A DNA stretch of 39,883 nt, from assembly GCA_030706465.1 (NCBI GenBank), contig JAUZOM010000013.1, positions 1 to 39,883 on the forward strand, read 5' to 3'. Of this stretch, positions 1 through 8,800 are shown one piece after another (positions within the stretch are counted from its first letter, which is position 1; each line of letters begins with the position of its first letter). The translations under genes and the position numbers were made by a program. The DNA comes from Bacteroidota bacterium. Lineage in GTDB: Bacteria; Bacteroidota; Bacteroidia; Bacteroidales; Paludibacteraceae. Below the pieces are notes generated by a model. It had not been told where the DNA came from and searched no databases. It worked only from the letters and a program-made list of their open reading frames with translations.

Positions 1-32
1 ACAATAAGCAATAGCTTCGTAAGTTTTTTCAT
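1..32 (-). CDS. Start of a secreted protein gene (partial, cut by window edge)
   Basis: An ATG at 32-30 on the minus strand opens a frame reading MKKLTKLLLI before the window ends. This is a lysine-rich start followed by leucines, as in a signal peptide, and it resembles the starts of the other secreted proteins here. It lies downstream of the 742-residue protein gene on the same strand and beyond that gene's terminator-like hairpin at 209-243. Only ten codons are visible, so the product is unknown. Confidence 0.45.
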   Translation of the reverse strand, partial: MKKLTKLLLI

Positions 33-208
33 GAGAATTGATTTTTACAATGTTTGAATTCTAAGAATTTATTTTATCAATTCAGAATTAGTTGTGCTAT
101 TCTCCGATTATGAAATTGATATTCAATTTGCAACGAGAGTTAATATATAAAACGAATTATTTCATTCCAGATAAAGCCGGTTTCAGTCAATCAATTATTT
201 AATTTAAA

Positions 209-243
209 TTAAGTCTACGAAGAGAATCTCTTCGTAGACTTAA
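209..243 (-). terminator. Hairpin terminator after the 742-residue protein gene
   Basis: A near-perfect inverted repeat (arms 209-225 and 227-243, core AAGTCTACGAAGAGA) lies seven bases beyond the stop codon of the minus-strand gene. On the minus strand it is followed by an AT-rich stretch rather than a pure T run, so it could be an intrinsic terminator or an mRNA 3'-end stabiliser. Confidence 0.65.
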
Positions 244-249
244 AAGGGT

Positions 250-2478
250 TTATAATTTTAAAATCTTTTGTGTTGAAAGTTGGCCATTAGCCAATTTCAC
301 CGTTACAAAATAATTGCCAGAAGTTATATCGCTTAAATCAATTGTTCTTGTCAAGCCATTCATCAAGATTGATTTCACCGATTGGCCTAATAGATTACGA
401 ATAATTACCTGGTTGATTTCTGTTTTAGCAGAAACATTCAACTGATCTTTAACCGGATTTGGATAACAGGAAATACCTTTATCAGAAACTGGATTTGAAA
501 TTCCGGTTGCTGCATCTTTATAGAAATACAGGTTATCCATATAGAAAGTACCAAAACTGCCGGTCGTTACAAATCCTACTTGTTTTAAATCGGTTTTTAC
601 TGCATTAGTAAATAAAGTTAACGGAATATCTTTACTATTCCATTGATTTGCAGTAAGAGTCCCTAAAGAAACCCAATTTGCTGTTGTAGCAGTAATTGTA
701 ACAAATTGAAGACCTATATCCATTGTTGAAAGAGGGAAAACATCGACATGTAAATAAGTCATACCACTAACATCCAAAGGAGTACCCACAAAAGTTGGAC
801 TTCCACAATTACCTGCTTCAGTGGTTACAACTTTTTTACCATTATCCCCAGATGCAAATGTGCAATCTGAAAAATTCATATCCCACCAATTACTAAATTC
901 AGTTACAGTTACAGCAGGAGTATAAGCATCGCTATATATTGATTTTACTTTTGATGCAAGAACAGTTGGAGCAGGCGCTGATGCCGGCAATAAAGGATTC
1001 TGTGTTACAACAATAGTCTTGGTTGCACCACTTCCTGTAATCGTAACATTTGCTGTTCTGGGAGCGTATGCAGTGTTCGCAGTTGCTGCTGTTAATGTAA
1101 TAGTTGCATTTCCTGTACCACTTGTACTGCTTGGTGTCAGCCAAGTTTGGTCACTGGCAACAGTCCATCCGCTTGCTGTAGTGATATCAAACGTATTTGA
1201 ACTGGCAGCGGGTTGTGCAACGGTTAATGCCGCTGTCGAGACAGTAAGAGTTGGTGTTACATCTGTCCAGAAATAAATATTATCAAAATAAACTGTTTTT
1301 CCTCCCGAACCAACAAGTTTCAATTGATAAACATCCTTCATGGTCAATCCCTGGGATGTGAAATCAGTTAATGGAATATCGTAACTTTTCCAGGTTCCAT
1401 AATCAGCCGATGTCAGGGCGATTGTTTTGAATTTTTCTGCCTCATTTGCAGCTCCGGTCCAACAAATAGGATAAACTGCTACTGAAGTTTCTTCCGCAGT
1501 CCAGATATCAATATGGAAATATTTCATGTTTGTCGAGACTGGATAAATATGGTCGAATGTAGTTCCCTGATAATTGAAGTTGGAATATTTTAATATATCA
1601 TCTGATCCTATCTTTATTGTTGACTGAACAGTTGCTTGTCCCCATCCCGGATTCAAATTTAGATTTGTAACCGCTGCACTACCCGTATAGGCGTTACTAA
1701 AAATTGACATTACATTAGTAGAAGGAGCTGTAGGAGCTGTAGCTGAGGTAGTTAGAATAGGCATTGCCGGCGTGGCAAAACTTATAGAAGCTGAATTAGC
1801 CGATACATTTCCCGCAGCATCTTTTGCTGTAATCGTAAGGTTATAGCTTGTAGAAGCAGCTAAACCCGTAACTGTAACATTACCTGATGCGTCAGTAACA
1901 AGTGCTTTGTTGGTTATGCTATTTGTTGCATCGTTCGCAATGTAATTAATAACCGGAGATGTAACATCGTCGGTTGCTGTAAGATTTAAAGCGACCGAAT
2001 TAAATGTAGGAGATCCTACAACCGTTGCAGTTCCCATTACTGGTTTTGTGACATCGGATGATGCAGTACAAGTCCCTGTCCAATCAATATCATTTGGCCA
2101 TGTACCAAAATTTACTTCACCAGGCATTAATACGTACAAAGGAGTATACAAATTTGGTGCAGAACTTGATGGAATATCAATAGTAATTTTTTTACCATCA
2201 GAACTCCTTTTATAACCAGCAAGATTAATCAATTGATTACCCCCTACACCATTGATATTACAGTAACATCCGGAAGAAAGATTTGCCATTGCAACATCTG
2301 ACTCAATTGTAATTCGATAATTTCCAGTCGACGGAGTTTCACAAGACAAATAAATTGTATTTGTCCCTGAAGAGATCGTTTTGTGACAATACTGTTGTGC
2401 TGCATTAACATCAGAGAATGCAGCTCCCCAAGCTACCATAGCAGCTATTAAGAGGAAAATTCTGGTAATTTTTTTCAT
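250..2478 (-). CDS. Modular T9SS-secreted protein with BACON and two repeated beta-sandwich modules; no catalytic domain recognised
   Basis: A 742-residue exported protein, probably a glycan-binding surface protein. The signal peptide spans about residues 1-26 (cut near VNAA). Residues 27-138 form a cysteine-containing region I do not recognise. A fibronectin III-like domain covers about 145-236 (TATDDVTSPVINY, then LAASTSYNLTITAKD). Two copies of a module of about 150 residues cover 250-405 and 503-655, each running from a SI(F/Y)S(N/D)AYT motif to a YxDN(I/L)YF motif. A BACON-like domain at 408-495 lies between them (WTVASDQTWLTPSSTSG). The C-terminus (about 665-742, CYPNPV...QKILKL) is a T9SS type A sorting domain. 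The same module and almost the same sorting domain occur in the proteins at 26046-29732 and 32369-35071. A glycan-binding role is inferred from module type and neighbours; an enzymatic activity in residues 27-138 cannot be excluded. Confidence 0.85.
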   Translation of the reverse strand: MKKITRIFLLIAAMVAWGAAFSDVNAAQQYCHKTISSGTNTIYLSCETPSTGNYRITIESDVAMANLSSGCYCNINGVGGNQLINLAGYKRSSDGKKITIDIPSSSAPNLYTPLYVLMPGEVNFGTWPNDIDWTGTCTASSDVTKPVMGTATVVGSPTFNSVALNLTATDDVTSPVINYIANDATNSITNKALVTDASGNVTVTGLAASTSYNLTITAKDAAGNVSANSASISFATPAMPILTTSATAPTAPSTNVMSIFSNAYTGSAAVTNLNLNPGWGQATVQSTIKIGSDDILKYSNFNYQGTTFDHIYPVSTNMKYFHIDIWTAEETSVAVYPICWTGAANEAEKFKTIALTSADYGTWKSYDIPLTDFTSQGLTMKDVYQLKLVGSGGKTVYFDNIYFWTDVTPTLTVSTAALTVAQPAASSNTFDITTASGWTVASDQTWLTPSSTSGTGNATITLTAATANTAYAPRTANVTITGSGATKTIVVTQNPLLPASAPAPTVLASKVKSIYSDAYTPAVTVTEFSNWWDMNFSDCTFASGDNGKKVVTTEAGNCGSPTFVGTPLDVSGMTYLHVDVFPLSTMDIGLQFVTITATTANWVSLGTLTANQWNSKDIPLTLFTNAVKTDLKQVGFVTTGSFGTFYMDNLYFYKDAATGISNPVSDKGISCYPNPVKDQLNVSAKTEINQVIIRNLLGQSVKSILMNGLTRTIDLSDITSGNYFVTVKLANGQLSTQKILKL

Positions 2479-2548
2479 GATTGATTTGTTTAAAATTAAT
2501 TAATAAAACATTGTTAAGACAGTTATTAAAATATTTTTTAATTTTCTA

Positions 2549-2985
2549 TTATTGATTGTGATAACTCTTCATTTCATTTGTATCTCCTTTCTGATAAAAT
2601 TTAATGTAATCAATATACATTCTTGCTTCGCCATTTTTTAAAGCAATTACATCATTTATGTTTTCTGAAAAATGTACCTTCAAATGCAAGAATAATATAG
2701 AATAGCTTACGAAAATAATGCAACGTCTGATTTGGAAGATCATCATCCATTATTGGCATCTAATAGTAAGGTTTTACATTAGGACATTCATCTAAGGCCA
2801 AATACATTTTTATTGAATCCGGAATCTGGAGTCCAAAACAAAGTAAATGTATGAAATTCTTGTAAACGATATTAATTATATCTGTTAAAAATGGCCTACC
2901 AAACAAGTTTATAATCCTGAGCACTTATAAATAATGTGTTTAAAACAAAACAAATAAAGTCAAAATATGGTTTTTCCCGTTTCTT
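2549..2985 (-). pseudogene. Decayed GH16 laminarinase with internal deletion
   Basis: Pieces of a GH16 gene in the same order as the intact gene at 11671-12630, but in several frames. At 2985-2896 a degraded signal peptide (FICFVLNTLFIS) runs into AQDYKLVW, then a TAG where the intact enzyme has Q of VWQDDF. The whole catalytic middle is missing. From about 2868 the reading resumes as LQEFHTFTLFW, KMYLALDECPNVKPYY, an in-frame TAG, MPIMDDDLPNQTLHYF and LFYIILAFEGTF, matching LYTLIW...KMYLDLDKYPDNEPYFEMPINGD...AHYFHKQFFIVFNLAVGG. A further shift leads to an open stretch ending ALKNGEARMYIDYIKFYQ (compare ALKEGEAKMYVDYVRVYQ). There are at least two stop codons and two frameshifts, so no functional product is expected. 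Confidence 0.85.
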
Positions 2986-3662
2986 TCAAATTAAGAATTC
3001 AAAGGAGATTAGTAATTGAAATTACTGGTTTTTAAGTTCTCATCGCTAACTATATAATCGGTATAAATTAATTTACATTTTGTTATCCAATATAGTTTCT
3101 TTATGCGTCTACTTCAATGCATGTCAATAAAACTAATAGCTTAAAGAAAAGAGATCAAAACAAAAGCTTTGTGATTTTTTTATCTATAAAAAATTTAATT
3201 GTAGCATCTATAATAATCAAAAAAACTGAAACAAAAATACAAATAGCACACCAATAAAATTCAAAATATTACTACACAAAAATACAATGGCGTTTCATTC
3301 AAATTTCGCAAAATTACATTCATTCAAAAATCAAACATTTATATATCAAACAATTAAAAAATAGTATGTTCAACAACATGTTTCATTAGTTATTTCAGCT
3401 TTATAAAACTGAATTATTTGGCAATTTATAAAGAATAAATGAATATATTATCGTCAAAAGTAGTCTCAAGATAAATGTCAAATTACAATTTAACAAAGAC
3501 AATCATGCTTAACTATCAAGCACAATGTCTCCAAGTTCAAATATCTTTAATAAAATACGATTAATCATCTATCATACTCAAGTAAGTAATTAGAACAACA
3601 TAATGTCGTATTTAATAGCTCCATTTACTTAAGTGTCTCTTACGTTCTATTGTAAACTATAT
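2986..3662. other. AT-rich intergenic region, nothing recognised
   Basis: About 680 bases of strongly AT-rich sequence between the GH16 relic and the stop codon of the GH64 gene. I found no open frame of note, no RNA gene, no convincing terminator hairpin and no family motif on either strand. It may hold further decayed sequence, as the region on its left does. Confidence 0.5.
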
Positions 3663-5777
3663 TCAATATTTTTTTTCAAATTTGAATCCTTTCGTTCCAT
3701 TCTGTCCATTCAAAACGATGAAGTAAATACCATTTTTTAGTTTTTGAATATCCAGTTGTAATTGGCTTTGATCTGGTTTTGTGTTTTTACATATCATAAC
3801 TCTTCCACTTAAATCATAAAGTGTTATATTATAATAAAAGTTCCCCTTAATTTTGATATTTAAGACATTTTTTGTTGGATTTGGGTATAGTTCAAAATTT
3901 GAATCGGCAACGTATTCTGTTACTCCCGAAGTTGCTCCACAGCTTCCTACAATATAACTATCGTTAGCAGCCAAACTATTCTGTTGGGCACCACCATCAG
4001 CCAAAGAATATGCATAATAGAAATATATTTTATCTCCCTGATTGGCTGTAATTTTAAAAGGCACATTCGGCTTAACTGCGTTCGCCCCAACGTTGTTCCA
4101 GTTGTTTGCTATTTTACTATAAAACAACAAGCACGTATTATCGCCCGTTCCGGTAATGGTTGGTACAAAGGTAAAAGTTGGATTTGTTTTATCTTTAGAA
4201 AAAGTAACTGCGAAATTACCGCTGACTGAGTTTAATACGCAATCGGACTCAATTGGCTCAGTCACTTTTACTTTTGCAGTTACCTGCAAAGTTCCAACTG
4301 TAGCTGTTATAGTGTAATCACCAGCAATATTGGGAGTAAAGTATCCGGAATTGTCAATAGTGCCTCCACTTGAAGTCCATGTTGGTGAAATAGAAACCGG
4401 AAACACATCATTAGCAACATAACCTACAGATGTAAACTGGAGTGAAGAACCCAACGTTAATCTTGAGTCAGCCGGTGTAACAGCAAACGAAGTAAGTGGC
4501 TTATCTGTAGTAAGGTTCGCGAAACCACCTACTATAATCTTTACCTTTTCGGGATATGTTGATTGAATGACTGAAGAGTTATCATATACATCGTCGTAAG
4601 CAAAAGCATAGGTTTTTGAATTGTAACTGATGTCATTTTGATGGAAAAACCAAACATACCGATTGTGTATATCGGTAACAAAATACTTACTTTTGTTACT
4701 CCAGTCCTGATTCTGTCCACCGGGAATAGTTAAATCAATTGCTCCACGATTTATGGCCGCACAAAACTGACTCTGAAGAGCCAGATCAGCATCTTTATCG
4801 GGTGTTGCCAGTACATCTTCTGCAATTTTTCCTTTTCCTTCAATCACTTCCTGCGTATTTGGTTTTCCATTAATCCAGGCTTGAATTCCGTTTGAACTAA
4901 CCATTTTCAAAATATTATTTTCCACTTTTCCTCTGTAAACGCCTCTGTCGGCTAGTGAAACGACTAATTCGTTGGTAGCATAGTAATTCCAGATACGATC
5001 GATATAATCCTGAAAATAGTTTTTCGAAACTCCGGTTTCAGAGAATTGCTGAATTTTGGAAGGTTGCATGATAATTCCACCCAACGGATCATTCTGCCAT
5101 AATGAAGTAACATAACAAGGCAAGAATTCTGTATTTGTAAATGTATTCTGCCAACGTTGAATAATTGCTTGATGAGTCAGTAAATCTCCGACTTTGTTGT
5201 AAATATAGTTGGTTCCGGATTTCCCTAGGACTTCAAGTCCCATAGGATATTGATATGAATCCACACGAGTGGTGTTAACCCACAATCCATTGGAGGCGTT
5301 TGTGATTTCTATAGATTCAAAACGGATTCCAGTGTTTGGATCACTTGGGTTTTGAAGGCTTATGCCTGCATAACCACCGGTTTCATGAAAGTGAATATAC
5401 AATTGATGTTTGAATCCTATAAAAAGCTTGCAACCAAGAATCTTTGGAATATAAATGGTTCTATCTGCTATATCACTTAATTTAGTGAATATTGGAGCAT
5501 AACCCCAGTCTCCTGAAACTTTGTGAAGCGTATTATCAGCAGCAGACATCTTTATTAAAGCACTGTTTGTTGAACTATTTGTTTTAAAGTCAATCCAAAC
5601 ATCGCCCAACTCAGCTGTTTTTCCTATCAATCCAATGTAAATTTCATCATCTACAAAATCGGGAGAATTATTCACAAACTGAAATGGTATTAAAGTTTGG
5701 GAAGACAAATTAGAACATAGTAGAAATGAAAAAATAAAGATAACTAGTGTTCTATTAATTCTTGATTTTAATGTCAT
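3663..5777 (-). CDS. GH64 endo-beta-1,3-glucanase with Ig-like, CBM56-like and T9SS sorting domains
   Basis: A 704-residue secreted enzyme expected to cut beta-1,3-glucan; GH64 members are laminaripentaose-producing. The signal peptide ends near residue 27 (SNLSSQ). The GH64 domain covers about 28-420. In the motif FESIEIT...GLWVNTTRVDSY, E157 and D173 are sixteen residues apart, the spacing known for the catalytic Glu154/Asp170 pair of the Streptomyces enzyme. A group 2 bacterial Ig-like domain follows (about 428-506), then a CBM56-like beta-1,3-glucan-binding module (about 512-613; TCLLFYSK, GDKIYFYYAYSLADGG), then a T9SS type A domain (about 622-704, LYPNPT). It lies 72 bases downstream of the triple GH16 gene on the same strand, but a terminator-like hairpin separates them. 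A paralogue with the same architecture is at 18195-20312. Sure of GH64; the CBM56 assignment is by eye. Confidence 0.9.
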   Translation of the reverse strand: MTLKSRINRTLVIFIFSFLLCSNLSSQTLIPFQFVNNSPDFVDDEIYIGLIGKTAELGDVWIDFKTNSSTNSALIKMSAADNTLHKVSGDWGYAPIFTKLSDIADRTIYIPKILGCKLFIGFKHQLYIHFHETGGYAGISLQNPSDPNTGIRFESIEITNASNGLWVNTTRVDSYQYPMGLEVLGKSGTNYIYNKVGDLLTHQAIIQRWQNTFTNTEFLPCYVTSLWQNDPLGGIIMQPSKIQQFSETGVSKNYFQDYIDRIWNYYATNELVVSLADRGVYRGKVENNILKMVSSNGIQAWINGKPNTQEVIEGKGKIAEDVLATPDKDADLALQSQFCAAINRGAIDLTIPGGQNQDWSNKSKYFVTDIHNRYVWFFHQNDISYNSKTYAFAYDDVYDNSSVIQSTYPEKVKIIVGGFANLTTDKPLTSFAVTPADSRLTLGSSLQFTSVGYVANDVFPVSISPTWTSSGGTIDNSGYFTPNIAGDYTITATVGTLQVTAKVKVTEPIESDCVLNSVSGNFAVTFSKDKTNPTFTFVPTITGTGDNTCLLFYSKIANNWNNVGANAVKPNVPFKITANQGDKIYFYYAYSLADGGAQQNSLAANDSYIVGSCGATSGVTEYVADSNFELYPNPTKNVLNIKIKGNFYYNITLYDLSGRVMICKNTKPDQSQLQLDIQKLKNGIYFIVLNGQNGTKGFKFEKKY

Positions 5778-5799
5778 AACAAAAAATTTTATTAAATTA

Positions 5800-5835
5800 A
5801 ACTATAGGTAGAACTGATCAATCCTACCCATAGTT
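5800..5835 (-). terminator. Hairpin terminator after the triple GH16 gene
   Basis: Inverted repeat with arms 5800-5811 (AACTATAGGTAG) and 5824-5835 (CTACCCATAGTT), one mismatch and a 12-base loop, fifteen bases past the stop. On the minus strand it is followed by a T-rich run (5784-5799). It suggests the triple GH16 gene and the GH64 gene are at least partly separate transcripts. Confidence 0.65.
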
Positions 5836-5849
5836 AACAGCATAACATT

Positions 5850-8800
5850 TTATTTTTTTATTACTTTTCTAGCTATTGTTTTGCCTTCAATTGTTACACG
5901 AATAATATACAAACCAATACTTAATCTGCTCATATTAATCTGCGAAGTATTTTTCTCTTCCTGAACCTTGTTTCCATAGGTATCGAATACGAGAATTCTT
6001 TCTACAGTGCCTTTATCGCAGCTTACCCTTAATACGTCAGCAACAGGAGATGGATATAACTTAACATCAATGTCATCAGGTATTTCAACTTCAGTTGGGC
6101 TTGCACACGAACCAACGGCAAAATTTTGTTTGCAGCTTAAAGTATTATTCTCACCACCACTTACCATATTATATGTGAAATAGAAATACACTTTCTGTCC
6201 CATTGTAACATTTGTAACTTTAAAAGGAACATTTGGAGTTGCGTTGTTACCCGGGAATTGACCATTTTCGATTGTTCCATAGTAGAGCAAGCAAGTTGTA
6301 TTTCCTATTCCTGTTTTAGCTGGTACAAATGTTATTGTAGTGTTTGATGCATTATCCGAGATTACTTTAGCAGTATAATCTTTTGTACATACTTCAATAC
6401 TACATAGACCTTGCTTTACAGTTACTACGAACGATGCATTTGAGGTTGCACCTTCGTTATCGGTTACGGTAAGCAAAATGTTGTGAACACCTACCGATAG
6501 GTTAACTACCTGAGTCTTTTCAGTCGCAATTACCACTCCGTTCTCCATCCAGACATAACCAATGATCGTACCATCGGTATCAGTACTTTTTGATCCATTT
6601 AACACAAATGAAACGGCTCCCTTATTGTCGTTGTCGACAACTGTTGTATCAGCATTAACTCTTGCTACAGGAATAATATTATCCGGACTGGCTATTATTA
6701 CAGAAACTAAATCAGAATCAGTTATTCCTAAATCATTTGTTACAGTTAATGTTACCGCATGTGTTCCTTTGTTGAAATTGTAGGATGCCATTTTACCAGT
6801 TGCTATTTCAACATTATTTTCTGTCCACGAATAATTCACAAGCGTCCCATAAGGAGCTGAACTCATCGATCCATTCAATGTAACTGTTTCTGATCCGTTT
6901 TTATCGGTATCAATCATTTTGATATCAGCACCCGCACTTGCAACTGGCTTTTGAGTAACTTTAATGGTTACAGTGGCATTTGACATTGTGCCATCATTAT
7001 CTGTTATTTCAAGTTTAATTACATGAATTCCCAAGCTAAGTGTAACAGCAGCCGTTTTACCGTTTCCTATTTCGACATTGTCCTCAATCCACGAATAATT
7101 AACAATGGTACCATCTGCATCTGTACTTAATGAACCATCTAGTGTTACGGATTCTGAACCGTTTTTATCGGTATCAACAATTGTTACATTTGAACCGGCA
7201 TTAGCTACCGGGGCAATGTTATTGACATTAACTATAGTAATTAGCACATCGTCTGCCGACATTATTCCATCATTGTCGGTAACTTCCAACGTAATCTTAT
7301 GTTTACCTGTAGGTAATGTCATCGAAGTTGACTTTCCATTACCGATTACAAGTCCATTTTCTTTCCATACATAGCTTACAATAGTACCATCAGAATCGGA
7401 GCTTCCGGACCCATCAAGAGTTAGAGTAATTTTATCTGCAGAACTATTGACATTATAGGTTTTGTCTGAACCTGCATTTGCCACTGGAGGATTGTTATCC
7501 GGGTCAATTACATTAATAAGAATATCATCTGAGCCCGATAATTTATCTGCATTGGCTACGTTTAGAGTAATTGTGTGTTTACCTGTTTTAAGAGTTACTG
7601 TTGGTTTTACTCCTGTAGCTATTTCAATATCATTTTCTTTCCATGAATAACTAAGAGCTGCATCATTAGGATCGGTACTTCCTGAACCATCAAGTGTAAG
7701 TGTTACTAGATCATCACCATTATCATCGTTAATAGTGATATCTGGTCCCGCATTAGCTGTTGGCGATGAACCGCCTGTGGTAACTGTAACAATAACCTGA
7801 TCAGTTGCAGTGTTTCTATTACCATCAGTTACCGTAAGAGTGATGGTATGAATGCCTCTGGACATTTGAAGGGTAGGCATTGCTCCGGTTGCAATTTCTA
7901 CTCCATTTTCAGTCCAAGAATAGGAGCTTATCGTTCCATCAAGGTTGCTGCTTCCAGAACCATCCAAAACGACCGTTTCCGTTCCATTTTTATCTTTGTC
8001 TAGTGCCACAATATCACTGCCTGCATTAGCGACTAAACTATTTTTGAATGTAACTTCACCTTTACCATTCCATTTCATAATTCGTACGTAATCTATCATC
8101 ATTTTTGCAGGAAATGGTGCGGTAACCTGATTGGCTGTAGCAGCATCAGTAAAGCTTCCACCTACAGCTAAATTTAATAATACATAGAATGGCTGCTTAA
8201 ATGCAGCTTCATTGGCACTGATAGGGAATGGGGTCGTATATAAATCAACTTCCTTGCCATCATCCTCAACCGTGAATCGAATGCTTTTATCATCCCAATA
8301 CATCCTATATATTGCAAACCGATTATTTAAGCCTGTTCCCGAAACATATGGTTGATCGTAATTATTATCATAAGCGATACTGGCCGCACAAGTTGCATTT
8401 GTGCCACTACAAGCATCTGCCGAATACCAGAGAAGATTTGATCCTACAAAATTATTTGGCGAAGCAGTACTGAAACCCTGACGTGTCCTTTCTGCTGAAG
8501 AATGCCCCATCTCCATCATATCAATTTCTCCACATTTTGGCCAGCCTACAGCAGACTGGTTAGCACCTAAAAGCCAGACAGCTGGCCATAGGCCATTATT
8601 TACATCTGGCGTCTTCAGTCTGATCTCAACTAAACCATAACGAACAGACATTTTACCTTGTGTAGTAAGTTTTCCCGATGTAAATTGGTTGGTGCCTGCA
8701 ACTTCTTTTTTTGCTTGAATTACCAGTGCATTATTTCCAGCTTCTCCTGTAATAGGTTCGATGGTCAGATTGTTTGGACTATATGATTCTAACTCTTGAT

